45,609 bases of DNA from Actinomycetota bacterium (GCA_016781135.1 JADDQY010000082.1:1-45609), one strand, 5' to 3'. Positions 1-8,231 are shown, counted from the first letter of the stretch. A program made the numbers and translations. The notes: generated by a model not told the origin, from the sequence alone.

Positions 1-87
1 TCGCTCCACCTCTGTTGGGCCGTGCTCGACGTAGAGCAGACAAGCTTCATCCTTCTCGGCTTGGGTGTAAGACCGCTTGGCACTCAT
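1..87 (-). CDS. Helix-turn-helix-like mobile-element protein, partial
   Basis: Only the first 29 codons are in the window; the gene runs off the left edge. The visible start is MSAKRSYTQAEKDEACLLYV, followed by EHGPTEVER. This resembles the first helix of small helix-turn-helix proteins common in actinobacterial prophages and integrative elements, but the recognition helix is outside the window, so the family is inferred. The ATG at 87-85 overlaps the stop of the upstream primase frame as ATGA, and a GGAGGGAG Shine-Dalgarno sequence lies just upstream, so translational coupling is likely. It appears to belong to the same element as the primase and integrase remnants. Confidence 0.5.
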   Translation of the reverse strand, partial: MSAKRSYTQAEKDEACLLYVEHGPTEVER

Positions 88-1153
88 GCTGCTCCCTCCT
101 CACTCAGCCGGCAGCGGGAGCAGCGCCACTTGCCGACGTCATCCGTCAGCCCCGTGCGTTTGCCACATCGGGTGCAGACGCCGGAGGTCGGCTCGGCGGA
201 GTCGGCGAGTGGGAACAACAATGGCGCTTTGCTGTGACCAACCGTGACCACACCCTCTGACCTGGGCGTTCGTTCCGGGGGGACCGTGACCGAACCCGTA
301 TCCACGGCAGTATGGTCACGGTTGGTCACGGTGACCGGCCACTGTTGTCTGAGCGTGATGCCGGAGTACCGCTGCACTCGTTGGTCTCCATCCCTGGGTC
401 GCGTCTTCCTCACGCTGGGCTGAGCGGCCCGCAGGTTCTTGCCGAAAGTCATGGCGGAGCCGGGGCGATCACGTCCCTGTTGGTCGCACCAAGTCCCCAC
501 GCCTGGTAGAGGTCGTCGACCGCCACCTCCAAGGCCACCCCGACCTCGCAACAGTCGCGGACGAACGCCGAGATCGGGCTGACGGTGTCGGCGAGCGCGA
601 CGATGGCGTCGCGGGAAGAAGGCGGCTCAGTGAAGCGGTCCTGAGCTCGGAGGCGAGCGAGGCCGTCGAGCGACCAGTTGAGGATCCCGGGCAGCTCGCC
701 GAGCAGCTCCGTGGTCAGGTCGTGGTTCTCCTTGCCGAGCCAGCTACGGCCCAGAGTGAGCACCAAGAACCAGGTGGCGATAGCTCCTGACGCGTCCCCA
801 AAGCCGGGCAGCTCGTTGGAGAAGATCACGAAGCGGGTGTCGAGCTTGCCGAACCAGTGGTCTTTGTACTTGCGGTCGATGGTGAGTGAGTCCTCCCCGC
901 TGATCGACAACAACCGCTCGACGACCACGGTGGCGTTGGCAGTGTTGAGCCGGGCGTCGGCGACGATGGCGACGGACTTGCCGACCAGATCCTGGAGGCC
1001 GAAGTTCGTGCCGAGGGAGGCCAGGGTGGGGCCGCAGGTGTTCGCCTCACCGACGAGCGCCTTGAGCACGCGGCCGATCGTTCCCTTGCCAGACCGCATC
1101 GGGCCGAGCACGAACAGGATCTTGTGCAGCCGCGTGTCGCCGGAGACCTTGGC
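84..1153 (-). pseudogene. Phage/plasmid-type primase-helicase, 5'-truncated and frameshifted
   Basis: The frame reading left from about 1153 carries SGDTRLHKI, then a Walker A loop (GPMRSGKGT) and a Walker B-like region with VAIVADARLN. This is the SF3-type helicase half of P4/D5-like primases of integrative elements. The N-terminal primase half is missing: recognisable similarity stops near 1150, where integrase sequence on the other strand begins. Near 495-498 the frame breaks. Before the break the protein reads VDDLYQAWG; the next frame continues with TWCDQQGRDRPGS and then FGKNLRAA, the expected continuation. One extra G in the GGGG run restores the frame. The tail ends in a zinc ribbon, CTRC followed by CSRC. 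The second frame could also be used alone from ATG 452, which overlaps the first frame's stop as ATGA. Likely non-functional, or partly a sequence error. Confidence 0.75.
241..332. repeat. Cluster of four ACCGTGACC 9-mers, with a 17-bp inverted repeat
   Basis: ACCGTGACC occurs at 241-249 and 283-291 on the plus strand, and its complement GGTCACGGT at 314-322 and 324-332. The outer copies are part of a perfect 17-bp inverted repeat (234-250 against 313-329), and 324-336 is a 13-bp odd palindrome. All copies lie in the C-terminal coding part of the primase remnant, near the junction with the following helix-turn-helix gene. The spacing suggests binding sites such as an operator or iterons of the element, but this is inference; repeated VT(N/V) codons could also produce some of it. 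Confidence 0.55.
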
Positions 1154-1162
1154 CGGTGGGCA

Positions 1163-1510
1163 GGTTCGGGGCCCGATGGGTGGCTGTTCCATGGCGTGAA
1201 GGGCGGTCCGCTACGTAGGCACGTCCTCAACGCCGAGTTTCGGGCCGCATGGGCGAGCGTGGGACTTGATCACCTTCGTTTCCACGACCTCAGACACTCA
1301 GCCCTCACCCTGGCCGCCGCCACCGGAGCTGAGCTACAGGCACTCGCCGGCCATGCGAGCCCTCAGGCGGCCATGCGTTACCAGCACGCCACCCAGGACC
1401 GGGCCAAGGCACTGGCCCAAGCAGTGGACCGGGTTATTGCCCGTCCGCGTGATGTACGCGCGATGGATGCGTCAGCAGTCGCGTCGCTCCCCTACCAAAA
1501 CCACCGATGA
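1163..1510 (+). pseudogene. Tyrosine recombinase (phage integrase), C-terminal fragment
   Basis: The fragment starts near GPDGWLFHG and contains the catalytic core of a tyrosine integrase: HDLRH (residues H and R), an AGH motif (second histidine), and the nucleophile tyrosine in AMRYQHAT. The N-terminal arm-binding and core-binding domains and the first catalytic arginine are absent; integrase-like sequence stops at about 1165, where the oppositely oriented primase remnant starts. It ends 16 bp before the 3' end of tRNA-Glu, the usual place for an integrase gene of an element inserted at a tRNA 3' end. No convincing start codon or ribosome site exists for the fragment. It is most simply a relic left by an internal deletion. 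Confidence 0.8.
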
Positions 1511-1526
1511 CCAGGTACTTTAGGAG

Positions 1527-1599
1527 CAGCCCCAACGGGATTCGAACCCGTGTCTCCACCTTGAGAGGGTGGTGTCCTAGGCCTCTAGACGATGGGGCC
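1527..1599 (-). tRNA. tRNA-Glu (anticodon CTC)
   Basis: A 73-nt cloverleaf reads on the minus strand. The acceptor arms GGCCCCA and TGGGGCT pair with one terminal G-U. The anticodon stem CCACC/GGTGG encloses loop CTCTCAA, giving anticodon CTC. The T-loop is TTCGAAT, and CCA is not encoded. Its 3' half faces the integrase fragment and is the probable attachment site of the element to the left. It lies downstream of gltX, whose product charges it. Confidence 0.95.
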
Positions 1600-1754
1600 G
1601 TGCTCGGGCCGGCCCCGGGAAGCCCAGGGGACGTCGAACGCCTTCAGTATGCCTTCTGCCGCAGGCGCCTGAACAGGGGGACGCCCACCGGCGGCGTCCG
1701 GGCCAGTTGCCCCTCCGGATTTCGGCGATTGGACTGCGAGCGGCAGACGAAGAG

Positions 1755-1826
1755 CTCGGGGGGGAGGACTCGAACCCCCAATGTCTGGACCAGAACCAGA
1801 TGTGTTACCGATTACACCACCCCCGA
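1755..1826 (-). tRNA. tRNA-Gln (anticodon CTG)
   Basis: A 72-nt cloverleaf on the minus strand. Acceptor arms TCGGGGG and CCCCCGA pair fully, the D-stem is GTGT/ACAC, and the anticodon stem TCTGG/CCAGA encloses TTCTGGT, giving anticodon CTG. The T-loop is TTCGAGT. It sits about 155 bp upstream of tRNA-Glu on the same strand; that spacer contains no gene I can see. gltX followed by tRNA-Gln and tRNA-Glu is a familiar actinobacterial arrangement. Confidence 0.95.
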
Positions 1827-1843
1827 ACGGGCGACGGGCAAGG

Positions 1844-2485
1844 CTAGCTGGCCCCCACCTCGGTACGCACCTGTTCGACTCGTTGGTCGAGGTTCACCAG
1901 CCGGCGGTACCCGATCACCCGCCCGACCCCCACGGCCAGGGCCTCGCGGCCCATCTGCACCGCCTCCACCACCCCGTGCTCGGGGCCGTTGCGGACCGGC
2001 GATGCGTGCCCGTGGAGGCCGACCTCGTCAGCGATGTGCTCGGTGCGCAAGGCGTGGTACGGGCTCGAGACGAGGATCACCTGCTCGACTCCCTCGGCCA
2101 TGAGGAACCGGGCGGTGGCGGCCAGGCTCTGCCAGGAGTTCTCCCCCGAGGTCTCGAGCCGCAGTGAGGCCTGGGGCACGCCCTCGCCGATGAGGTAGCC
2201 GGCGGCTGCTGACGCTTCGGTGGCGCGATCGCCGCGCCGGCGCCCTCCGGTGACGGCCACCAGCGGGGCCAACCCCCGCTCGTAGAGGTCGACGGCGTGG
2301 TCGAGGCGAGCCCGCAGGACTGGGGACGGCTTGCCGTCGTACTGGGCAGCACCGAGCACGACGATGGCGTCGGCGGGACGAGCACCGTCGGTCCGAGATG
2401 CTCGCCAGACCTGCACGAAGTTGGCGCCGAAGTAGCCGACGACCACGACCCCGACCACGAGCCCAAGGCGTACCATCCGGCGCAT
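1844..2485 (-). CDS. DUF218 (YdcF/SanA-like) membrane-anchored protein
   Basis: 213 residues. One hydrophobic segment near residues 7-25 (VVGVVVVGYFGANFV) anchors the protein, and the rest is a DUF218 domain. Family landmarks are AIVVLGAAQYDGKPSPVL, a TGG loop (VAVTGGRR), the ENSWQSL segment and the VSSPYHALR segment. DUF218 proteins are linked to cell-envelope functions (SanA in vancomycin resistance, ElyC in enterobacteria), but the reaction is not established, so no specific role is given. Its ATG shares one base with the gltX stop (TGATG), so it is probably co-transcribed and translationally coupled with gltX. Confidence 0.85.
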   Translation of the reverse strand: MRRMVRLGLVVGVVVVGYFGANFVQVWRASRTDGARPADAIVVLGAAQYDGKPSPVLRARLDHAVDLYERGLAPLVAVTGGRRRGDRATEASAAAGYLIGEGVPQASLRLETSGENSWQSLAATARFLMAEGVEQVILVSSPYHALRTEHIADEVGLHGHASPVRNGPEHGVVEAVQMGREALAVGVGRVIGYRRLVNLDQRVEQVRTEVGAS

Positions 2486-3891
2486 CAGGCCTCGAGGCGC
2501 CGGCGTGCGGCGCGCAACCTCCCCAACGTCCGCGCTCGGCCGAGCATCTCGAGCGACTCGAACAACGGCGGGCCCACCGAGCGCCCGGTCACGGCCACCC
2601 GCACCGGCGCCTGTGCCTTGCGCAGGCTGAGCCCGAGGCCCTCCCCCACCGACCGCAACGACGCCAGGAGCTCAGCGGCCACCCAGGGGCACGTCTCGTA
2701 CGCAGCCACGGCGGCATCGAGGACTGCTGCCGCCGAACTGGAGTCGCCCATCACCTTGTTCCACGAAGGCGGGTCGATCTCGGGCTCTTCGACGAACAAG
2801 AACTCGACCATGCCGGGGACCTCGGCCAGCGTGGCCACCCGCTCCTGCACCATCGGGGCCATACGGGCGAACGCCTCGTCGTCGAAGGCACCAGGGGCCC
2901 ACGGCCCTTGCTCGAGGAACGGCCGGGATGCCGTGACGAACTCCGCCGGCGACAGCGACCGTAGGTACGTCCCGTTGATGTGGGTCAACTTGTCGAGGTC
3001 GAAGAACGCCGGCGCCTTGTTGACGTCCTCCAGGCGGAACAGCTTCGCGATCTCGTCAACCGGACGGATCTCGACACCGTCGGGCGGTCCCCAACCGAGC
3101 AGGGCGAGGTAGTTCACCATGGCCTCGGCCAGGTAGCCGCGGTCGCGGTAGTCGCCAACGGCTACGTCGTCGCGGCGCTTCGACAGCTTCTGGCGGCGCT
3201 CGTTCACCAGCATCGGCAGATGGGCGAAATCCGGACGGCCCTCGTACCCCAACGCCTCCCGCAACAGCAGCACCTTGGGGGTGGCGTTGAGGAGGTCCTC
3301 GCCGCGGATCACATGGGTGATGTCCATGTCGGCGTCGTCGACGGCGTTGGCCACGATGAACATCGGCGCCCCGCTGGAGCGTTCGATGACGAAGTCCTCC
3401 AGCACAGCGTTGTCGAAGCTGACCGTCCCCCGGACGACGTCGTCGAACGACGTCTGGCCTTCTTCGGGGGTGCGAAAGCGCACCACCACCCCCTCCCCGG
3501 GACCAACGTGGCGCTCCCGGCAGTAGCCGTCGTAGCCGGGGGCGCCCCCTCGAGCCTCGGCTCGAGCCCGCACCTCGTCCTGGGTGCAGTCGCAGCGGTA
3601 GGCGCGCCCGGCCGCCACCAAGGTGGCGACCGCGTCGCGATGGAGCTCAACCCGATCCGACTGGTGGACCGGGTCCCCGTCCCAGTCGAGCCCCAGCCAG
3701 CGCAGCGCGTCGAGGATGGCTTCGGTCAGCTCAGGGCGGCTGCGCTCGACGTCGGTGTCCTCGATGCGCAACAAGAACGTGCCGCCGGTCTGGCGGGCGA
3801 ACATCCAGTTGAATAGGGCGGTGCGGGCCCCACCGACGTGGAGCCACCCCGTCGGCGCCGGTGAGAACCGCACCCTGGTGCTGGCGACCAC
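2485..3891 (-). CDS. gltX: Glutamate-tRNA ligase
   Basis: Charges tRNA-Glu with glutamate using ATP in the cytoplasm. 468 residues, normal for class I bacterial GluRS. The HIGH signature appears as HVGG in APTGWLHVGGARTALF, followed by the LLRIEDTD motif. The KMSKS loop appears as KLSKRRDD. A C-terminal anticodon-binding region follows. The start used is GTG at 3891; no strong ribosome site is visible, and family alignment (VRFSPAPTG close to the N-terminus) supports it. tRNA-Gln and tRNA-Glu lie downstream beyond the DUF218 gene. With gltX and no glnS in view, tRNA-Gln may be charged indirectly by misacylation and amidation, as in most actinobacteria, but gatCAB is not in the window. Confidence 0.96.
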   Translation of the reverse strand: MVASTRVRFSPAPTGWLHVGGARTALFNWMFARQTGGTFLLRIEDTDVERSRPELTEAILDALRWLGLDWDGDPVHQSDRVELHRDAVATLVAAGRAYRCDCTQDEVRARAEARGGAPGYDGYCRERHVGPGEGVVVRFRTPEEGQTSFDDVVRGTVSFDNAVLEDFVIERSSGAPMFIVANAVDDADMDITHVIRGEDLLNATPKVLLLREALGYEGRPDFAHLPMLVNERRQKLSKRRDDVAVGDYRDRGYLAEAMVNYLALLGWGPPDGVEIRPVDEIAKLFRLEDVNKAPAFFDLDKLTHINGTYLRSLSPAEFVTASRPFLEQGPWAPGAFDDEAFARMAPMVQERVATLAEVPGMVEFLFVEEPEIDPPSWNKVMGDSSSAAAVLDAAVAAYETCPWVAAELLASLRSVGEGLGLSLRKAQAPVRVAVTGRSVGPPLFESLEMLGRARTLGRLRAARRRLEA

Positions 3892-3981
3892 GCGGTCGAG
3901 GGTACCGCTGCCTTCACCTCGGTTCCGGTTCTTCCTCCTGGCTCAGCCGGTCCCGGCGCCGCTCCAACGCAGATGGGACGG

Positions 3982-4491
3982 TCAGACACCGAGAAGGTGG
4001 CGCCACTCCGATGGCCACCGTTGCTTCACCTGTTCGGGGGTGAGGCGCAACGTGGTTTCGGGGACCCGGTTGGCGATGGCGCGCTGTTCGGGGTAGTGGT
4101 GCTCGACGGCCTCGAAGAGCGGCCGGCGCAGCGCGACCAGCTCGGCGGGGGCCTCGTCGAGGAAGCCCCAGATGGTGAAGGCGACCTCGAAGTCGTGGAT
4201 CACCGGGGCCCGGCCGAACAGGGATGCCCGGCGCAGTGCCACCCCGAGGCACCCGGCGACCGCGTCGTCGGCGTGCTCGCCCTCGGCCAGGACCAGACGG
4301 TCGACGAACCGCCGGGCGAGCTTGAGGCCATAGCCCTGGTCGGGGCCATGGTTGCCGAACGCCTGGCCCCGCGGCTGGCCGGGCCCGAGGTCGGCGGGAC
4401 GGTCGGCGGCCCAGCGCCGAGGGGGCGGCAACGGCAGCCCTCGCCGGGGCTGTTGCCCGATGCCGGTGGGCACGTGCTCGGGAACGGCCAC
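3982..4491 (-). CDS. Conserved actinobacterial protein of unknown function
   Basis: 169 residues, soluble, with no signal peptide or membrane segment. The most family-like stretch is PGQPRGQAFGNHGPDQGYG, then LKLARRFVDRLVL, with an aromatic and acidic middle (HDFEVAFTIWGFLDEAPAE) and a C-terminus ending in WPSEWRHLLGV. I recognise it only as a type of conserved hypothetical protein often seen near this gene set. The GTG start at 4491 lies one base after the cimA stop, with GGGAGG about 9 nt upstream, so it is translated with cimA. No function can be assigned. Confidence 0.75.
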   Translation of the reverse strand: MAVPEHVPTGIGQQPRRGLPLPPPRRWAADRPADLGPGQPRGQAFGNHGPDQGYGLKLARRFVDRLVLAEGEHADDAVAGCLGVALRRASLFGRAPVIHDFEVAFTIWGFLDEAPAELVALRRPLFEAVEHHYPEQRAIANRVPETTLRLTPEQVKQRWPSEWRHLLGV

Positions 4492-4492
4492 C

Positions 4493-6073
4493 TCAGTCGC
4501 CTCCCTCGCTCGCCTGGGTGTGGAGCAGCCCGTAGACGATCGAGTCGCTCAGCGCCTGCCAAGACGCTTCGATGATGTTGGCGGACACGCCGATGGTCGA
4601 CCACAGGCGGTCACCGTCGGTCGTGTCGAGCAGGACCCGGGTGACCGCCGCCGTGCCTCGGTCGGTATCGAGCACCCGCACCTTGTAGTCGGTGAGGTGC
4701 ACCCCGGCGAGGGCGGGGTACTTCGAGCCGATGGCCTCGCGCAGGGCAGCGTCGAGGGCGTTGACCGGTCCGTTGCCTTCGGCGGTGCGGATCACCCGCT
4801 CGCCGTCGACGTGGATCTTCACCGTGGCCTCGGTGGTGAACTCCCCGTTGGCCCGGTGCTCCACCGACACCCGGAACGACTCGAGGGTGAAGAAGGGCTG
4901 CGTCCAGCCGGCGGCGTCGCGCATGAGCAGCTCGAGCGAGCCGTCGGCCACCTCGAAGTGGAACCCCTGGTGCTCCAGGTGCTTGAGGCGCTGGAGCACG
5001 TCGCTGAGGGCGGGGCTGTCGAGGTCGAGGCCGAGCTCCGCCGCCTTGAGCTGGAGCGTCGAGCGGCCCGAGAGCTCGCTGACCACGAAGCGGGTGCCGT
5101 TGCCCACGGTGGCTGGAGGGACGTGCTCGTAGGCGTCGGGAGCGCGGGCGATGGCACTGGTGTGCAGCCCGGCCTTGTGGGCGAACGCCGACGTTCCCAC
5201 GTACGGCTGCTTGGGGTCGGGGGCGATGTTCACCAGCTCGGCGATGTGGTGCGACACCGACGTGAGCCGCTCGAGGCGCTCGGCGGGAATGGTCCGCACC
5301 CCCATCTTCAGCGCCAGGTTGGGGACGGCACTGCACAGGTCGGCGTTGCCGGTTCGCTCGCCGTAGCCGTTGACGCAACCCTGCACCTGCTTGGCGCCCA
5401 GCCGAACGGCGGTCAGGCTGTTGGCCACGCCACAACCCCCGTCGTTGTGGAAGTGCACGCCGATGTCGGTGGATGTGACCGGGACGACCTCGGACAGCAC
5501 CCGCTCCACCTCGTGAGGCAGGGTGCCCCCGTTGGTGTCGCACAGCACCAGCACCTCGGCCCCTGCTCCCTCCGCTGCCCGCAGCACCCGCAGGCTGAAC
5601 TCGGGGTTGGCCCGGTAGCCGTCGAAGAAGTGCTCGGCGTCGAAGAACACTCGCAGCCCGGCATGCCGCAAGAACGCGACCGAGTCTGCCGCCATGCGCA
5701 CTGCTTCGTCGAGGTCGGTGCGCAGCGCCTCGGTGACGTGGTGGTCCCACGCCTTGGCCACGATGCACACCGCGCTGGTGCCGGCGGCGACCAGCTGGCG
5801 CAGCGTCTCGTCGGTGTCGGCTCGGGCGTGCGGCCGCCGGGTCGAGCCGAACGCCACCAGGGTGGACGTGCCGAGGCGCAGCTCGGCGGGCGCCCGGGCA
5901 AAGAACTCGGCGTCCTTGGGGTTGGCGCCGGGCCACCCCCCCTCGATGTAGGCGACCCCCAAGTGGTCGAGCTGCTCGGCGACCCGCAGCTTGTCGTCGA
6001 CGGTGAGCGACAGGCCCTCCTGCTGGCTCCCGTCGCGCAGGGTGGTGTCGTAGATGTCGACCGAAGACGGCAT
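4493..6073 (-). CDS. cimA: (R)-citramalate synthase
   Basis: Condenses acetyl-CoA and pyruvate to citramalate, giving a threonine-independent route to 2-ketobutyrate and isoleucine. 526 residues from ATG 6073. The HMGL-like TIM barrel starts with DIYDTTLRDGSQQEG (metal-binding D and catalytic R), followed by YIEGGWPGANPKD and the metal-binding VHFHNDGGCG. A C-terminal LeuA-type regulatory domain follows (LTDYKVRVL, LWSTIGVSANIIEAS). The GGWPGANP motif is typical of the CimA branch rather than LeuA. An alternative in-frame ATG at 6172 overlaps the ilvE stop and has AAGGA 12 nt upstream, but it would add 33 unconserved residues. It follows leuB and ilvE in the same unit; the LeuCD and LeuB enzymes also process citramalate. 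Confidence 0.92.
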   Translation of the reverse strand: MPSSVDIYDTTLRDGSQQEGLSLTVDDKLRVAEQLDHLGVAYIEGGWPGANPKDAEFFARAPAELRLGTSTLVAFGSTRRPHARADTDETLRQLVAAGTSAVCIVAKAWDHHVTEALRTDLDEAVRMAADSVAFLRHAGLRVFFDAEHFFDGYRANPEFSLRVLRAAEGAGAEVLVLCDTNGGTLPHEVERVLSEVVPVTSTDIGVHFHNDGGCGVANSLTAVRLGAKQVQGCVNGYGERTGNADLCSAVPNLALKMGVRTIPAERLERLTSVSHHIAELVNIAPDPKQPYVGTSAFAHKAGLHTSAIARAPDAYEHVPPATVGNGTRFVVSELSGRSTLQLKAAELGLDLDSPALSDVLQRLKHLEHQGFHFEVADGSLELLMRDAAGWTQPFFTLESFRVSVEHRANGEFTTEATVKIHVDGERVIRTAEGNGPVNALDAALREAIGSKYPALAGVHLTDYKVRVLDTDRGTAAVTRVLLDTTDGDRLWSTIGVSANIIEASWQALSDSIVYGLLHTQASEGGD

Positions 6074-6161
6074 GGCGAGCGCCCGGGGCACGGGGTGGTT
6101 GTGCAGGGCCACCACCCCGGCGTCGTGGGCGCCATCGGCAGGGGCAGCGGCCCCCAGGGGC

Positions 6162-7079
6162 TCAGCCGACATGCTCGCACCAGTCCTTGTAACGGTCGAC
6201 CTCGCCCCGCACCGTGGCGTTGTACATCTCCTGGACCTTGCGGGTGATGACGCCGGGTTCGCCGAGGTCACGGTCGTCGATCGAGCGAATGGGCACCACC
6301 TCGGCGGCGGTGCCGGTGAGGAACGCTTCGTCACTCAGGTAGAGGTCGCTCCGCAGGAGGTGGTCGACGCGGCACTCGATCCCGAGGTCGGCGGCGATGG
6401 TCATGACCGAGTGCTGGGTGATGCCCTCGAGGGCACCGGCGCTGACCGGTGGCGTGAGGATCGTGCCCCGCTTGACCACGAAGAGGTTCTCCCCCGTGCA
6501 CTCGCTCACGTAGCCCTGGGGCGACAGGATGATGGCTTCGTCGTAGCCGGCCTTGAGCGCCTCGACCTTGGCCAGGGATGAGTTGATGTAGATGGCGGTG
6601 CCCTTGGCGGCCGGTGGGATGGAGTTGGGGTCGGGGCGCTGCCAGCTCGAGATCTTGACCCTCACCCCGTTGCGCAAGCCGTCGTCACCGAGATAGGCAC
6701 CCCACGGCCACACCGCGATCGACACCCTGACAGGGCACGGCAGAGGGTTGAGACCCATCTCCCCGTAGCCCAGGTAGACCAGCGGCCGAATGTAGCACGA
6801 GTCGAGGTTGTTCACCCGTACCGTCTCCTTGGTGGCCTCGATCAGCTGAGCCGGGGTGAAGGGGATGTCGATCATGAAGATCTTGGCGCTGTCGAACAGG
6901 CGCTCGATGTGGTCGGTGAGGCGGAACACCGCCGGGCCCTGGCTGGTGGGGTAGGCCCGGATGCCCTCGAAGACCCCACTGCCGTAGTGCAGGGTGTGGG
7001 TGAGCACGTGCACGGTCGCGTCGTCCCAGTCGACCAGGCGGCCGTCCATCCAGATCTTCTCGCTCTTGGTCAACGGCAT
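6162..7079 (-). CDS. ilvE: Branched-chain amino-acid aminotransferase
   Basis: PLP enzyme for the last step of Leu, Ile and Val synthesis. 305 residues, class IV fold. Landmarks are VFEGIRAYPT, YIRPLVYLGYGEMG, the likely PLP lysine in SSLAKVEALKAGYDEAI, and GYVSECTGENLFVV. ATG 7079 gives the family-typical start MPLTKSEKIWMDG; it lies 4 nt after the leuB stop with GGGAGGG just upstream. Longer upstream frames are rejected as they run back through leuB. Downstream it meets cimA, so leuB-ilvE-cimA form one unit under the leuB leader. Confidence 0.95.
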   Translation of the reverse strand: MPLTKSEKIWMDGRLVDWDDATVHVLTHTLHYGSGVFEGIRAYPTSQGPAVFRLTDHIERLFDSAKIFMIDIPFTPAQLIEATKETVRVNNLDSCYIRPLVYLGYGEMGLNPLPCPVRVSIAVWPWGAYLGDDGLRNGVRVKISSWQRPDPNSIPPAAKGTAIYINSSLAKVEALKAGYDEAIILSPQGYVSECTGENLFVVKRGTILTPPVSAGALEGITQHSVMTIAADLGIECRVDHLLRSDLYLSDEAFLTGTAAEVVPIRSIDDRDLGEPGVITRKVQEMYNATVRGEVDRYKDWCEHVG

Positions 7080-7083
7080 CCCG

Positions 7084-8061
7084 CTACACCCTCCCTGCGA
7101 TCGTGTCGCCGATGTCGGTCGTCGAGCCCGACAGTCCGGCCGGGTCGGCGGCAGCTTTCTCGATGCGGGCGGCGGCATCGGCCTCGCCCAGGAACTCCAA
7201 CATCATGGCCGCGCTGCGTATGGCGGCGACAGGGTTGGCCCGTCCCGTCCCGACGAGGTCGGGAGCCGAGCCGTGCACGGGCTCGAACAGCGACGGACCG
7301 GTGCGAGCGGGGTTCAGGTTGGCGGAGGCGGCCACCCCGATGCCGCCTGACACCGCTCCGGCGAGGTCGGTGAGGATGTCGCCGAAGAGGTTGTCGGTGA
7401 CGATCACGTCGAAGCGCTCGGGCGCCCCGACCAGGTGGATGCACGCGGCGTCGACGTGACAGTAACTAGTGACGACCCCGAGGTGCTCGGCGGCGACCTC
7501 GTCCACCGTGCGCTGCCATAGGTCGCCCGCGTAGGCCAAGACGTTGGTCTTGTGGACCAGGGTGAGGTGGCGCCGGGGCCGGGCCTCGGCCTGGGCGAAG
7601 GCGAAGCGCACGCAGCGCTCCACCCCCATGCGGGTGTTGACCGAGCCCTGGGTGGCGACCTCGTGAGGGGTGCCCTTGCGCAGGGCGCCTCCCTCTCCGG
7701 CGTATACGCCCTCGGTGTTCTCTCGCACGACGATCAGGTCGACCGACGGAGGGGCCAGGAACGGACGCAGGTTGACGTAGAGGTCGAGCTCGAAGCGCAG
7801 CCTGAGCAGCAGCCCCCGCTCGAGGATGCCCGGAGCCACCTCGGGGCTGCCGATGGCCCCGAGGAGGATGGCGTCGAGGCCGGCGAGCTCGGCGCACACC
7901 GCATCTGGGAGCACCTCTCCGGTGCGCAGGTAGCGCCGGGCTCCGAGGTCGTAGTCGACGGCGTCGAGGACGACGCCGGCGGCGTCGATGACCTTGCGGG
8001 CCTCGGCCACCACCTCGGGGCCGATCCCGTCGCCGGCGATGACGCCGACCCTGTGGCTCAT
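7084..8061 (-). CDS. leuB: 3-isopropylmalate dehydrogenase
   Basis: NAD-dependent oxidative decarboxylation in leucine synthesis. 325 residues, the short actinobacterial type. The N-terminus [17 protein letters not shown] is typical. The substrate loop is [14 protein letters not shown]; the catalytic lysine is in VHKTNVL; the metal-binding aspartates are in [12 protein letters not shown]. The NAD-binding loop is [13 protein letters not shown] 8061 has CAGGAG 6-10 nt upstream. The frame is open further upstream, but that stretch is the leader, with its own promoter, leader peptide and terminator, so the short start is chosen. The enzyme probably also acts on the citramalate-derived intermediate. 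Confidence 0.95.
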   Translation of the reverse strand: MSHRVGVIAGDGIGPEVVAEARKVIDAAGVVLDAVDYDLGARRYLRTGEVLPDAVCAELAGLDAILLGAIGSPEVAPGILERGLLLRLRFELDLYVNLRPFLAPPSVDLIVVRENTEGVYAGEGGALRKGTPHEVATQGSVNTRMGVERCVRFAFAQAEARPRRHLTLVHKTNVLAYAGDLWQRTVDEVAAEHLGVVTSYCHVDAACIHLVGAPERFDVIVTDNLFGDILTDLAGAVSGGIGVAASANLNPARTGPSLFEPVHGSAPDLVGTGRANPVAAIRSAAMMLEFLGEADAAARIEKAAADPAGLSGSTTDIGDTIAGRV

Positions 8062-8080
8062 GATGTCGCTCCTGAGAATG

Positions 8081-8108
8081 AAAAGACCGCCCACCGAGGT
8101 GGACGGTC
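8081..8108 (-). terminator. Intrinsic terminator (attenuator) ahead of leuB
   Basis: On the minus strand GACCG-T-CCAC, loop CTCG, then GTGG-G-CGGTC, followed at once by TTTT. The 10-bp stem with one central T-G pair and a U-run 20 nt before the leuB start forms a textbook terminator placed before a gene, not after one. With the short leader ORF upstream it suggests transcription attenuation. Confidence 0.8.
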
Positions 8109-8135
8109 GAGGTGCGCACGCCAAGAACCCGTGCG

Positions 8136-8177
8136 CTACATGCTGACGGCGACGATGCGCGCGCGGGTGCGAAGCAT
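8136..8177 (-). CDS. leuB leader peptide (13 aa)
   Basis: Thirteen codons reading [13 protein letters not shown] with a TAG stop, ending 28 nt before the terminator stem. It carries Leu (CTT, a rare codon in this GC-rich genome), Ile and two Val, a plausible though weaker sensor of branched-chain amino acids than the other two leaders here. ATG lies 7 nt after a -10-like GACACT, so the transcript would be leaderless. No Shine-Dalgarno sequence is visible. The promoter-peptide-terminator order is directly seen; the regulatory role is inferred. Confidence 0.6.
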   Translation of the reverse strand: MLRTRARIVAVSM

Positions 8178-8184
8178 CGACGAC

Positions 8185-8213
8185 AGTGTCGATCATCGAC
8201 CGCCCTCAGTCAA
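8185..8213 (-). promoter_or_regulatory. Putative promoter of the leuB leader transcript
   Basis: Minus strand TTGACT (8213-8208), a 17-nt spacer, then GACACT (8190-8185), then 7 nt to the leader ATG. The ilvB leader has the same layout (TTGTCT, 17 nt, CACACT, 7 nt, ATG). It overlaps the region upstream of divergent greA. Confidence 0.6.
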
Positions 8214-8231
8214 CCGAGTTTGCCTGCCCGG

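Noticed and set aside
84..551. A separate zinc-ribbon gene starting near 551
   Set aside because: The N-terminal part is unlike any protein start, while residues TWCDQQGRDRPG and onward continue the primase frame; best read as part of the broken primase.
1601..1754. A third tRNA or small gene between tRNA-Glu and tRNA-Gln
   Set aside because: No cloverleaf or reading frame with a start signal; it looks like a plain spacer.
4352..6247. Plus-strand open frame of about 630 codons opposite cimA
   Set aside because: Low-complexity Gly/Arg/Val/His composition typical of the antisense of a GC-rich gene; cimA on the other strand has clear motifs.
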